Below, in pieces: positions 1 to 7,202 of a stretch of DNA of 15,343 nucleotides (its first letter is position 1; each line of letters begins with the position of its first letter). This DNA comes from JANOAR01 sp031411235. Its GTDB lineage: Bacteria > Verrucomicrobiota > Verrucomicrobiia > Verrucomicrobiales > Verrucomicrobiaceae. A program made the translations under genes and the position numbers. Below the pieces are notes generated by a model, which was not told the origin of the DNA, ran no database searches, and saw only the letters and a list, made by a program, of their open reading frames with translations. Location of the stretch: the NCBI GenBank assembly GCA_031411235.1, contig JANOAR010000136.1:1-15343 (forward strand), written 5' to 3'.

Positions 1-1323
1 GAGCTTGGCTGCTAGCAGGCGATACGCGGGTATGGTTGGCACGCCGAGGTTGTCGGCGACGGCGACGAGCTGGGCATCGGTGCTAGCGTTGAGTTGGGCG
101 AGAGCGGCATCGTCGCGTGGATCGACTTCGACGACGCCTGCATCTTCATAGATGAAGTCGGGCCGGAAGTCGCCCATGCGGTCGAGCTTGTGAGCAATCT
201 TGGCGTGGTTGGCGGCGCGGATGGCGACTTGGATGACGCCCTCGCCACCGATTTTGGCCCCTGCTTTTTCCAGCGGAGTCGTCGCACGCCGGACATAGCT
301 GAAGGGGTCATAGCTGGGGGTGGGCAATGCCTCGCCCGTTGCTGCGAGCGCCTTGGCATCACCGAGATGGCGCACGCGCTGGGCCAGTGCGATGGCCACA
401 GGGATTTCATGCACGCTGTCCTCGGTCAAGGACACGCGAATGGTGTCGCCGATGCCATCGCTCAACAGCGAGCCGATGCCGATGGCGCTCTTGATGCGAC
501 CATCCTCGCCGTCGCCAGCCTCGGTGACGCCGAGGTGGATGGGGTAGGCCCAAGAGGAAGGATGAAGGATGAAGGATGAAGGATGAAGGTCAGCAGGCTG
601 GGCCTCATCGGAGTCGAGCTGGGCAAGCCGCGCGACGAGCAGGCGGTAGGCTTCGATCATGACCTTGGGGTTACTCGATTTCATGCTGAAGATGAAGTCG
701 TGGTAGTCCATGTCGCGGGCGATGCGGGCGAACTCCAGGGCACTCTCCACCATGCCCAGTGGGGTGTCGCCATAGCGGTTCATGATGCGGTCGCTGAGCG
801 AGCCGTGATTCGTGCCGATGCGGATGGCGATGGCTCGCTCCTGGCAGAGTTTCACCAGCGGGCTGAAGCGCTCGCGGATGCGGCCCAGCTCGGCCTCATA
901 CTGCTCATCGGTGTACTCGATGATCTTGAATTTCTTCGAGTCGGCGTAGTTGCCGGGGTTGATGCGCACCTTGTGAACCCACTTCGCGGCTTCCATCGCG
1001 GCGTCGGGTTTGAAGTGGATGTCAGCGACGATGGGCACGTCGCAGCCCTTGGCCTGGAGGCCCGCGACGATGTGCTGGAGATTGGCGGCGTCCTTCACCG
1101 TGGGAGCGGTAATGCGCACGATCTCGCAGCCCACATTGACGAGCGCCAGTGTCTGCGCGATGCACTGCTCGGTGTCCATGGTGTCGCAGGTGAGCATGGA
1201 CTGGACGCGGATGGGATTGCTGCCACCAACGCCAACTTTTCCTACCGAAACGGCACGCGTGGCGCGGCGTTGGTAGCGATAAAGATCGGGGCAGTAGCGG
1301 AGGGCGGAGGTGTCCAAAGTCAT
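1..1323 (-). CDS. ispG: 4-hydroxy-3-methylbut-2-enyl diphosphate synthase, N-terminal 441 codons (partial)
   Basis: IspG (GcpE) reductively converts methylerythritol cyclodiphosphate to HMBPP, the penultimate MEP-pathway step, using a 4Fe-4S cluster. The frame is open from the ATG at 1323 to the left edge, so the C-terminal iron-sulfur domain with its cysteines lies outside. Visible family signatures are VGVGGSNPIRVQSM near residue 30, VPIVADIHFKPDAA, KVRINPGNY, IRIGTNHGSLSDRI, FSMKSSNP, HLGVTEAGDGEDGRIKSAIG and YDPFSYVRR followed by IGGEGVIQVAIRA. Sequence continuing past the TIM barrel in this way fits the large three-domain form known from chlamydiae, Bacteroidetes and plants. Between the barrel strand ending LLVARLAQLDS and the WAYPIHLGVTEAG motif there is an extra peptide of about 18 residues. 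Its core, LHPSSFILHPSS (about residues 245-256), is encoded by a 7-nt tandem repeat. No frameshift is seen. The gene diverges from exbB and has no Shine-Dalgarno. Confidence 0.97.
   Translation of the reverse strand, partial: MTLDTSALRYCPDLYRYQRRATRAVSVGKVGVGGSNPIRVQSMLTCDTMDTEQCIAQTLALVNVGCEIVRITAPTVKDAANLQHIVAGLQAKGCDVPIVADIHFKPDAAMEAAKWVHKVRINPGNYADSKKFKIIEYTDEQYEAELGRIRERFSPLVKLCQERAIAIRIGTNHGSLSDRIMNRYGDTPLGMVESALEFARIARDMDYHDFIFSMKSSNPKVMIEAYRLLVARLAQLDSDEAQPADLHPSSFILHPSSWAYPIHLGVTEAGDGEDGRIKSAIGIGSLLSDGIGDTIRVSLTEDSVHEIPVAIALAQRVRHLGDAKALAATGEALPTPSYDPFSYVRRATTPLEKAGAKIGGEGVIQVAIRAANHAKIAHKLDRMGDFRPDFIYEDAGVVEVDPRDDAALAQLNASTDAQLVAVADNLGVPTIPAYRLLAAKL
557..591. repeat. 7-nt tandem repeat (GAAGGAT) inside ispG
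   Basis: Four exact GAAGGAT units start at 557, 564, 571 and 578, followed by a fifth unit with two changes (GAAGGTC, 585-591). On the ispG strand the unit reads ATCCTTC and is translated in all three phases, giving the peptide core LHPSSFILHPSS. Because 7 is not a multiple of 3, gain or loss of one or two units would shift the ispG frame; only steps of three units keep it. The insertion sits in a loop between conserved IspG motifs. The unit resembles GGATGAC and similar units in the decayed part of the array upstream of eda. Confidence 0.93.
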
Positions 1324-1677
1324 AACGAGGGGGCGGATGATAGCGAGTTGTGGGGAATCTGAAATCTGAAAGATGCAGCGATGCCTTTGCTGTGTTCCGT
1401 GCAGGCAGGAGGCGCACGTGCCATGAACCCATGCTCGCCCTTCATCATGGCATCGTTATGATGCCTTCACGCCTCTTATCCCGCTCTTGCGCGGTGGAGT
1501 GTCTCACCGTTTTACCATCACTCCAGCTTGCCTTGTCTTTGCTCGGCCTCGCCATTGGGCTTCATGGCGTGAGGTTAGGCGGCACAAAGTCGGGGGTGAC
1601 TCACGGCGAACCCGCACCATAGAAAACAATCCCCGCCCCCTTGCCAGAAGCCCTCTCCCCCGCTTTAATTCCGCCCG
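1324..1677. other. Divergent intergenic region, ispG / exbB
   Basis: This 354-bp spacer must hold the divergent promoters of ispG and exbB. I find no convincing -35/-10 pair on either strand and no gene. It contains two exact AATCTGA units at 1356-1369, an 8-bp palindrome GCACGTGC at 1414-1421 and a perfect 6-bp inverted repeat at 1449-1465 (GGCATC, 5-nt loop, GATGCC). Short open frames across it show no family resemblance and overlap one another. The final 60 bases before exbB are C-rich with no purine-rich ribosome binding site. Confidence 0.6.
1356..1369. repeat. Two AATCTGA heptamers in the ispG leader
   Basis: Two exact adjacent copies of AATCTGA lie at 1356-1362 and 1363-1369, 33 nt upstream of the ispG ATG. 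On the ispG strand they read TCAGATT twice. The AAT-plus-four pattern matches the unit form of the longer arrays in front of eda and the DsbD-like gene. Two copies alone could be chance. Confidence 0.5.
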
Positions 1678-2505
1678 ATGTCCCGAAACTCCCTTTTCTT
1701 CATAGCTGTCATCGCTCTTGCCATCACTGGTTGGGCGGTTCGTCTCCAGGCCCAAGTCCCCGCCACGCCCACGCCACCCGTGGCGACGGCTGCCGCGAAT
1801 GGCGAGCCCGCAGGGGCGCAACCCATGAGCGAGGCGCTCTCGTTTGAATCCTTCATCAAACAAGCAGGCGTGATGGCCTGGCCGCTCATCATCCTGTCGA
1901 TGATCGCCTTCTGCCTGATCCTGCTCTACACGCTCACCATCCGCCAGGGCACCATCGTCAGCGATGGCTTCATGAACTCGGCGGACGCGCTCATTCGCAA
2001 ACAAGACTACCTGGGGCTGCTCGCCGTGTGCAATCGTCGCAACGAGTGCATCGCCCGCATCACCGCCAAGACCCTCGACTTCGCGACGCGCAATCCCACC
2101 GCTAGCTTTGAGGAAGTGAAGGAAGTCACCGAGGCAGAGGGCAACCGCCAGTCCAGCCTGCTGCTCTCGCGCATCGCCTACCTGGGCGACATCGGTGCCG
2201 TAGCGCCCATGCTCGGACTGCTCGGCACGACGCTGGGCATGATCCAGACCTTCCACGGCATGAATGAGAAAACCTACGGTGGCAGCGGCCAGCTCGGCCT
2301 CGCCCAGGGCGTCTCCGAGGCGCTGCTCTGCACGGCCTCGGGACTCGTCATCGGCGTCCCGTCACTGATTTTTTACAGCATCATCCGGGGCAAGGTGAAC
2401 CGCCTCATTTCAGAAATGGAAGCCGCCACCACGCACCTCATGGCGCTGCTCGCCGTGCAGTACAAGCGCGCCGCACGCGCCGTCGCCACCACCCGGCCTG
2501 AATAA
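1678..2505 (+). CDS. exbB: MotA/TolQ/ExbB proton-channel family protein
   Basis: Inner-membrane subunit of a proton-driven motor that, with ExbD, energises TonB-type outer-membrane transport or a Tol-like envelope system. The 275-residue protein begins with a probable signal peptide (residues 1-25, hydrophobic core then LQA|Q), a feature I associate with ExbB homologues of this phylum, followed by a Pro/Ala-rich linker. Three membrane segments follow, near residues 64-86, 168-190 and 212-235, with a cytoplasmic stretch of about 80 residues after the first. The conserved core GDIGAVAPMLGLLGTTLGMI and the ALLCTASGLVIGVPSL segment are typical, including the Thr residues lining the proton path. 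exbD follows after 59 bp. The ATG at 1678 is preceded by a C-rich leader without a Shine-Dalgarno. TolQ or MotA-like roles are possible; pairing with a single ExbD/TolR favours Exb/Tol. Confidence 0.95.
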   Translation: MSRNSLFFIAVIALAITGWAVRLQAQVPATPTPPVATAAANGEPAGAQPMSEALSFESFIKQAGVMAWPLIILSMIAFCLILLYTLTIRQGTIVSDGFMNSADALIRKQDYLGLLAVCNRRNECIARITAKTLDFATRNPTASFEEVKEVTEAEGNRQSSLLLSRIAYLGDIGAVAPMLGLLGTTLGMIQTFHGMNEKTYGGSGQLGLAQGVSEALLCTASGLVIGVPSLIFYSIIRGKVNRLISEMEAATTHLMALLAVQYKRAARAVATTRPE

Positions 2506-2564
2506 GGGCGACGCAGCAGTGAATCCAGAATAACGGGCAGGATGCCCTCGCTCCCCTTCACCCT

Positions 2565-3005
2565 ATGAACTTCCGCAAGACGCACACCATTGATCCTGTG
2601 CCGATGCAGCTCGCCCCCCTCGTGGACGTGCTCTTCCTACTCGTCATCTTTTTCGCCGTCACCTGGAAGGCTGGGCAGGATGAAAAGCTCCTCGATGTCG
2701 CCGTGCCCGCTGCCGACACCGGCAAGGATCGCAAACAAACCAGCGTCGGTGAAATCATCGTCAATGTGAAGGACGATGGCGGCATCGTCGTCAACGGCCA
2801 AGACCTCACGCCCGAGCAACTGCTCGCCAAGCTAGAGACCATCGCCAGCATTTACAAAGACCAAGCGGTCATCATTCGCGGTGACGTGAAGACGCCCTAC
2901 GACAAGATCATCAAGGTGCTCGACACCTCGCAAAAGGCGGGCATCTGGAACATTGGTTTTGCCACACGCGATCCGAAAGACATGCCTCCGCCAGCGGCGA
3001 AGTAG
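2565..3005 (+). CDS. exbD: ExbD/TolR family biopolymer transport protein
   Basis: Partner of the upstream ExbB. It has a short cytoplasmic N-terminus, one membrane helix (about residues 17-34) and a periplasmic domain of about 110 residues. The helix carries the family's essential aspartate, here Asp21 in the stretch QLAPLVDVLFLLVIFF, which is protonated and deprotonated during the motor cycle. The periplasmic part (VGEIIVNVKDDGGIVVNG, then VIIRGDVKTPYDKIIKVLDTSQKAGI) is the standard ExbD/TolR fold. The length of 146 residues is normal. The gene lies 59 bp after exbB in the same direction, so the two are likely co-transcribed. The 20 nt before the ATG contain 18 pyrimidines. A hairpin follows directly after the stop codon. 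Confidence 0.94.
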   Translation: MNFRKTHTIDPVPMQLAPLVDVLFLLVIFFAVTWKAGQDEKLLDVAVPAADTGKDRKQTSVGEIIVNVKDDGGIVVNGQDLTPEQLLAKLETIASIYKDQAVIIRGDVKTPYDKIIKVLDTSQKAGIWNIGFATRDPKDMPPPAAK

Positions 3006-3034
3006 GCTGCGAGGCTAGACCTAGCCTGGGCAGC
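3006..3034 (+). other. Hairpin immediately after the exbD stop codon
   Basis: An inverted repeat starts on the first base after the TAG stop. The outer stem is GCTGC (3006-3010) with GCAGC (3030-3034). The inner stem is AGGCTA (3012-3017) with TAGCCT (3022-3027), closed by a GACC loop. The stems are separated by a small asymmetric bulge (one G against two). No T-run follows, so it is not a classical intrinsic terminator. It may stabilise the exbBD message or partly attenuate read-through. Confidence 0.55.
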
Positions 3035-3043
3035 AATGACGAA

Positions 3044-3052
3044 TGATATAAT
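3044..3052 (+). promoter_or_regulatory. Extended -10 promoter upstream of the TPR gene
   Basis: The sequence TGATATAAT is a perfect extended -10 element (TG, one base, TATAAT) in an otherwise GC-rich region. There is no good -35 at 16-18 nt upstream, which extended -10 promoters tolerate. Transcription would start near 3059, about 60 nt before the ATG at 3118. Placed just after the exbD hairpin, it would let the TPR gene be transcribed separately from exbBD. Confidence 0.5.
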
Positions 3053-3117
3053 CCAGAAACCCGAGCGCTGAGACATTGTGCCAAGCGCAGCGACCACCTA
3101 CTTACCGACTCCCACTC

Positions 3118-5610
3118 ATGGCACGTCCAATCTCCATCCTACCCGCAGCGACTTCATCGCGATCCCTCCATCTCGGATTTGATGCGCAGCGGGTTATTCG
3201 TCATCTGGCATTGCTCGTTCCTGCCCTCTTCTGTGTCTCCGCCCTGGCTCAGGTGCCGCGTGCCGAAGTTGTTGAAGATGCCCCACCCAAAGCCATCCCT
3301 GTGGATGAAGTGGCTAAACCCACTGGGCCAGATGAAGACCTCTTCGACTATGCCGGACTGGCCTTTTCCCAAAAGGAATATGGCATGGCCGCGCAGTCCT
3401 ATGGCCAGTACCTCAGCACCTATACCAAAGGCAGGCACATTCCCGAAGTTCTGTTTCGCCTCGGCGAGTGCTACATGAACCAGAACAAGCTCACCGAGGC
3501 CGAGCGCTATTATTCTGAAGTCGTCAATCGCTACCCCAAGGCCGACATCGCCCCCTCCGCAGCCTATCGCCTCGCCGCCAGTCGCTACAACACAGGTGAC
3601 TTCAAGGCCGCAGCGACCTTCTTCAACTTCTGCGAACTCAAGACCTTGGTGCCACGCGTCAAGCTCGCCGCCGCCTTTTACAAAAGCCAAGCCTACGACC
3701 AACTCAAAGAGCCCAAGAAACAACTCGAAGCCCTGAAGAGCGTGCTCGCCGTCGCCAAGGATAATGAGTTCCGCGAAAGAGCCCTCGTTTCCATGGCCTC
3801 GCTGCTCCAGCGCGAAGGTAAAAACAGTGAGGCTCAGCCCATCCTCAACGCCATCGTCGCTGAGAGCAAAGACCCCGCCACCCGCGCCGATGCCGCACTG
3901 AAGGCTGCCGTGCTCTACTCGGAAAAAAAGGATAGCGAAGAGGCCATCCGGCTCTTCGAGATCGCGCTGAAAGGTGCGGCAGGTGCCCCACCCGAACTGC
4001 AAGGCGCGGCACTCGTCGGCATTTGCAATGAATTCTACATTCAGGGCAAATACGACGCCGTCATCGACACCTACAACCGCAACGCCTCGCTGCTGCCGCC
4101 CATGGATCTACGCCCGCGCCTGCTCATGCACGTCGGCAACTCCCAGCGCTCGAAGAAAAACTACGCTCAGGCCATCGACATCTACGACATGATCGAGCGC
4201 TTCCACGCCAAGGCGGAACTCGCCTTCGAGGCTGGCTACTGGAAGCTCTACTGCTTCTACCTGCTGGAGGACAAGCGCCTGCCCGAGCAAGTGCGAGGCT
4301 TCCTAGACCACTACGCCGAGACCTACGCCAAGCACGAATTCACCAACACCGCACGCCTGCTGCGTGCCGACTACCTCTTCAACCACCAAGTCTATAATCT
4401 CGCCGCCGATGCCTACCAAGAAGTGAGCATCGACAAACTCGCCGAGAAATATCGCCCCAGCACCCTCTTCCACAAAGGCTGGTCTGAGGCTGAAATCGCG
4501 CGACACAACGACGCCATCGCCTCGCTCAGCCAACTCATCACCAGCTACCCTAAGGAGCCAGACATCGCCAAAGCTCTCGCCAAGCGCGGCATCAGCTACA
4601 AGGAAACCAAAGACCACGCCAAGGCTCTCGCCGACTTTGCCCGCATCATCAGCGAGTTCCCGCAAAATGAAGGCGTCGAGCTGGCCTACTACCTCAGTGG
4701 CCTCATCGCGAGCGAGACAGGCGACAAAAAAGCCATGATCGCCTCCTTCGAGTCCCTGCTGGCGAAGTTCCCCCGCAGCAGCGCCTGCGCCGAAGCCGCC
4801 TTCCGTGCTGGTTCCGCCTACTCCGAACAGGCCAGCTACGACAAAGCCGTGCCCTTGCTGCACAAAGCCGCCGACCTCGATCCCAAGAACTACCGCGACC
4901 TCTCCTATCAAAAATTAATCCTCTGCCACTGGGCGCGTAAAGATGTCGAAGCGCTCGCCAAAGTCGTCGATGACTACCGTGGCGCGAACAGCAACGCCTC
5001 CCTCCCCCCCAATGCCCTCGGCTTCCTCGGGCTGATGCTCTTCGATAAAAAAGACTTCACCCGCAGCGCCCGCTATCTGACCTGGGCCGCTACACCCGAG
5101 GCACCTGCCAGCACCGATTCACGCATCTGGAACTACCTCGGCCAAGCCCAGCTTGAAGCCAAAAACTACGCCGAATCCGTCGCCGCCATCGACTTCTATT
5201 TAGCCGCCGCACCTGACTCCGTCGCCAAGGCCCGAGGCTTCCACACCAAAGCACTAGCCCTGCTCGGCAAAGGCGACACCGCCGCAAGTCAAGCCGCCGC
5301 CGAAGAAGGCCTGCGCATCGTCAAGGAAGGCGTCGCCCAAGGCCAACTCCTGATCGTCCAAGGCGACGCTCTTTTCATCGAAGGCGATAAATTGCAGATG
5401 GAAGGCAACCACGACGCCGCGATGGAAAAATGGAAAGCCGCCGCAGGTAAGTACCTCGTCCCCAGCCAGCTCCTCAGCGACGATACCCTGACGCCCAAAG
5501 CCCTCACCCGCGCCATCAAAGCCCTCGAACGCCTGGGCGACAAAGCCGCCGCCGAAGCACGGAGCGAGCAGTTGAAGAAAGACTACCCGAACTACAAGCC
5601 AGAGGAGTAG
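3118..5610 (+). CDS. Large exported tetratricopeptide-repeat protein
   Basis: An 830-residue helical-repeat protein, probably a periplasmic scaffold. The chosen ATG at 3118 gives a basic N-region of about 28 residues, a hydrophobic core (HLALLVPALFCVSALA) and a likely cleavage before Gln45. A TTG at 3076 in the same frame would only add 14 unconvincing residues. I count about twelve TPR-like units, for example KEYGMAAQSYGQYL, NKLTEAERYYSEVVNRYP, ARHNDAIASLSQLITSYP, KDHAKALADFARIISEFP, GDKKAMIASFESLLAKFP, ASYDKAVPLLHKAADLDP and KNYAESVAAIDFYLAAAP, spread over nearly the whole chain. The family resemblance is to YbgF/CpoB- and BamD-like TPR proteins. Its position behind exbBD suggests a partner of that motor, as CpoB is for Tol. 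The exact function is unknown. The C-terminus is lysine-rich (ending DYPNYKPEE) with no second membrane segment. Confidence 0.87.
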   Translation: MARPISILPAATSSRSLHLGFDAQRVIRHLALLVPALFCVSALAQVPRAEVVEDAPPKAIPVDEVAKPTGPDEDLFDYAGLAFSQKEYGMAAQSYGQYLSTYTKGRHIPEVLFRLGECYMNQNKLTEAERYYSEVVNRYPKADIAPSAAYRLAASRYNTGDFKAAATFFNFCELKTLVPRVKLAAAFYKSQAYDQLKEPKKQLEALKSVLAVAKDNEFRERALVSMASLLQREGKNSEAQPILNAIVAESKDPATRADAALKAAVLYSEKKDSEEAIRLFEIALKGAAGAPPELQGAALVGICNEFYIQGKYDAVIDTYNRNASLLPPMDLRPRLLMHVGNSQRSKKNYAQAIDIYDMIERFHAKAELAFEAGYWKLYCFYLLEDKRLPEQVRGFLDHYAETYAKHEFTNTARLLRADYLFNHQVYNLAADAYQEVSIDKLAEKYRPSTLFHKGWSEAEIARHNDAIASLSQLITSYPKEPDIAKALAKRGISYKETKDHAKALADFARIISEFPQNEGVELAYYLSGLIASETGDKKAMIASFESLLAKFPRSSACAEAAFRAGSAYSEQASYDKAVPLLHKAADLDPKNYRDLSYQKLILCHWARKDVEALAKVVDDYRGANSNASLPPNALGFLGLMLFDKKDFTRSARYLTWAATPEAPASTDSRIWNYLGQAQLEAKNYAESVAAIDFYLAAAPDSVAKARGFHTKALALLGKGDTAASQAAAEEGLRIVKEGVAQGQLLIVQGDALFIEGDKLQMEGNHDAAMEKWKAAAGKYLVPSQLLSDDTLTPKALTRAIKALERLGDKAAAEARSEQLKKDYPNYKPEE

Positions 5611-5718
5611 CGACCATGATACTGCCGTGGTGCAGCGCAATCCCCTGAGCGTAGCGGAGTTCCTATTCGGAAAATCAGCGCTTGAAGCACGGCCTTCGGC
5701 GGCCATTCTGCCGACCTC

Positions 5719-6450
5719 ATGCTCAAAGGAAAAAAGATCGCCGTAACCATGCCCGCGTACTACGCGGAGAAGACCGTAGAGAAGACCTATCGCGAGATCC
5801 CTCTCGACATCGTGGACACCGTCATCCTCGTCGATGACTGCTCCAAGGATCGCACCATCGAGGTCGCCAAGAGCCTCGGCATCGAGACCTACCGCAACGA
5901 GACCAACCTCAACTACGGCGGCAATGTGAAGCGTTGCCTCCAGCTTGCGCTCGATAGCGGTGCGGATGTCATCATCCTCCTGCACCCCGATTACCAGTAC
6001 TCGCCCAAGCTCATCACCGCCATGAGCGCCATGCTCGTCGAGACGCCGTATGACCTATGCCTCGGCTCGCGCACCTCGGGTCGCGGAGCCCTCAGCGGCG
6101 GGATGCCCATCTACAAATACTTGGCCAACCTCATCCTCACCAACATCATGGACATCTGCCTCGGCTGCCGCCACACCGAGTACCACACTGGCTACCGCGC
6201 CTACTCGCGCAAGCTGCTAGAGACCGTGCCCTTCCACACCATGGCCAACGACTTCATCTTCGACAATGACACCTTCGTCTCCGCCATGCAGCATGGCTTC
6301 AAGACCTGCGAAGTCACCTGCCCCACCCTCTACGACGAAAACAGCAGCAGCATCAGCTTCTCCAAAAGTGTGCGTTACGGCATCCAGTGCTTACGCCTGT
6401 GCATCCCTTATTTCTTCGAGCGCATGAGCAAGCGCGCTCGCGGCCAATAA
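5719..6450 (+). CDS. Family 2 glycosyltransferase, dolichyl-phosphate-mannose-synthase-like
   Basis: A 243-residue GT-A fold enzyme that transfers a sugar from a nucleotide donor, probably to a lipid carrier or surface glycan; donor and acceptor cannot be read from sequence. Motifs seen are the N-terminal strand KIAVTMPAYYAEKTV, the nucleotide-binding VDDCSKD (residues 38-44), NLNYGGNVKRCLQLAL, the metal-site region LLHPDYQYSPKLI (residues 88-100, in place of the more common DADLQ form) and the acceptor-side motif HTGYRAYSR. There are no membrane helices, so it should act at the cytoplasmic face. It lies 108 bp after the TPR gene and only 19 bp before the amidase gene, with which it probably forms an operon. 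No Shine-Dalgarno precedes the ATG. Confidence 0.9.
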   Translation: MLKGKKIAVTMPAYYAEKTVEKTYREIPLDIVDTVILVDDCSKDRTIEVAKSLGIETYRNETNLNYGGNVKRCLQLALDSGADVIILLHPDYQYSPKLITAMSAMLVETPYDLCLGSRTSGRGALSGGMPIYKYLANLILTNIMDICLGCRHTEYHTGYRAYSRKLLETVPFHTMANDFIFDNDTFVSAMQHGFKTCEVTCPTLYDENSSSISFSKSVRYGIQCLRLCIPYFFERMSKRARGQ

Positions 6451-6469
6451 CTCAAGTGCATTGGCCCCC

Positions 6470-7192
6470 ATGAGACTCCGACTCTGCCTTTTCCTCCTGC
6501 CATTGCTCCTCGCCAGTTGCGGCACGGTGAATCCCAATGTGCTCGCCTTCCAGCAGCGCATCCCCAGCCCCCAAGTGCTGCCCAGGGTGACGCCCAGCGA
6601 ACTCCTCTATGAGGCCCGCGTCAAAATCGACCTCATCCCTCGCGGCAAAGTGGGCCGACGCTACTACCGGCCCATGACGCCGCAGTTCATCACCATCCAC
6701 TCGACGCAGAACACCAAGCCAGGGGCCGATGCCTTCCGCCATGCTCTGGCCTTGAAAAATGGAAGGCTGACCTCCGGTATGCGCCCAGGCGGCAACCGCA
6801 TCGGCTTCCTCACCTGGCACTTCACTGTGCAAGACAGTTGCGCCGTCCAGCACCTGCCCACCCGCGAGCAAGGCGAACACGCCGACTTCAACGGCCCAGG
6901 CAATAACTACAGCATCGGCATCGAAATGTGTGAGAACGTCGGCAACGACATGGCCGCTACCGTGGATCGCACCGCCCGCCTCGCCGCCTACCTCATGTAT
7001 GCCTACCGTATGCCGCTGCAAAACATTGTGCCCCACTACCATTGGCCGCGCTACGGCACCTCGCCCCTGCACAAAGACTGCCCGCACTTCCTACTCGACA
7101 ACCACAAGCCCGGAGCCTCCTGGAAATGGTTCCAGAGCCTCGTGCAGCAGCATTACAACCGCATCGTGCCAGGGCCGCTGTGCAGCATCTAA
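6470..7192 (+). CDS. N-acetylmuramoyl-L-alanine amidase, amidase_2 family lipoprotein
   Basis: Predicted zinc amidase that cleaves the bond between muramic acid and the stem peptide. The ATG at 6470 gives a 240-residue protein with a lipoprotein signal peptide: basic start, leucine-rich core and lipobox LLAS|C with Cys17 followed by Gly. A TTG nine bases earlier is in frame but unnecessary. The catalytic domain spans about residues 70-205 and resembles CwlA/XlyA. Expected zinc ligands are His77 (ITIHST), His189 (IVPHYHW) and Cys204 (HKDCPH), with Lys202 near the active site. Other family signatures are WHFTV, HADFNGPGNNYSIGIEMCEN and an ATVDRTARLAAYLM helix. Residue +2 is Gly, so outer-membrane rather than inner-membrane retention is plausible. 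It sits 19 bp downstream of the glycosyltransferase. It could serve cell separation, wall recycling or defence against competitors. Confidence 0.93.
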   Translation: MRLRLCLFLLPLLLASCGTVNPNVLAFQQRIPSPQVLPRVTPSELLYEARVKIDLIPRGKVGRRYYRPMTPQFITIHSTQNTKPGADAFRHALALKNGRLTSGMRPGGNRIGFLTWHFTVQDSCAVQHLPTREQGEHADFNGPGNNYSIGIEMCENVGNDMAATVDRTARLAAYLMYAYRMPLQNIVPHYHWPRYGTSPLHKDCPHFLLDNHKPGASWKWFQSLVQQHYNRIVPGPLCSI

Positions 7193-7202
7193 GCTCAGCC
7201 CG

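Noticed and set aside
557..591. Repeat in ispG as a frameshift or pseudogene mark.
   Set aside because: I translated across it: the frame is continuous and conserved IspG motifs resume directly on the far side.
583..1362. Long plus-strand open frame (259 codons) opposite ispG.
   Set aside because: It is the antisense of a clear ispG gene. Its composition (Val, Gly, Ala, Asp, His) is typical of frames opposite GC-rich coding DNA.
1449..1465. Perfect 6-bp inverted repeat with 5-nt loop as a terminator or operator.
   Set aside because: No T-run, short stem, and no nearby promoter to relate it to; a stem this short is expected by chance in a few hundred bases.
1504..2256. Minus-strand frame of 250 codons spanning the spacer and exbB.
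   Set aside because: It overlaps the strongly supported exbB and shows no recognisable motifs.
3076..3117. Upstream TTG start for the TPR protein.
   Set aside because: It would start close to the predicted transcription start and add 14 residues ahead of an already long signal-peptide N-region; the ATG at 3118 is simpler.
3154..4002. Minus-strand open frame of 282 codons opposite the TPR gene.
   Set aside because: Antisense shadow with no domain features, and the plus-strand TPR gene is convincing.
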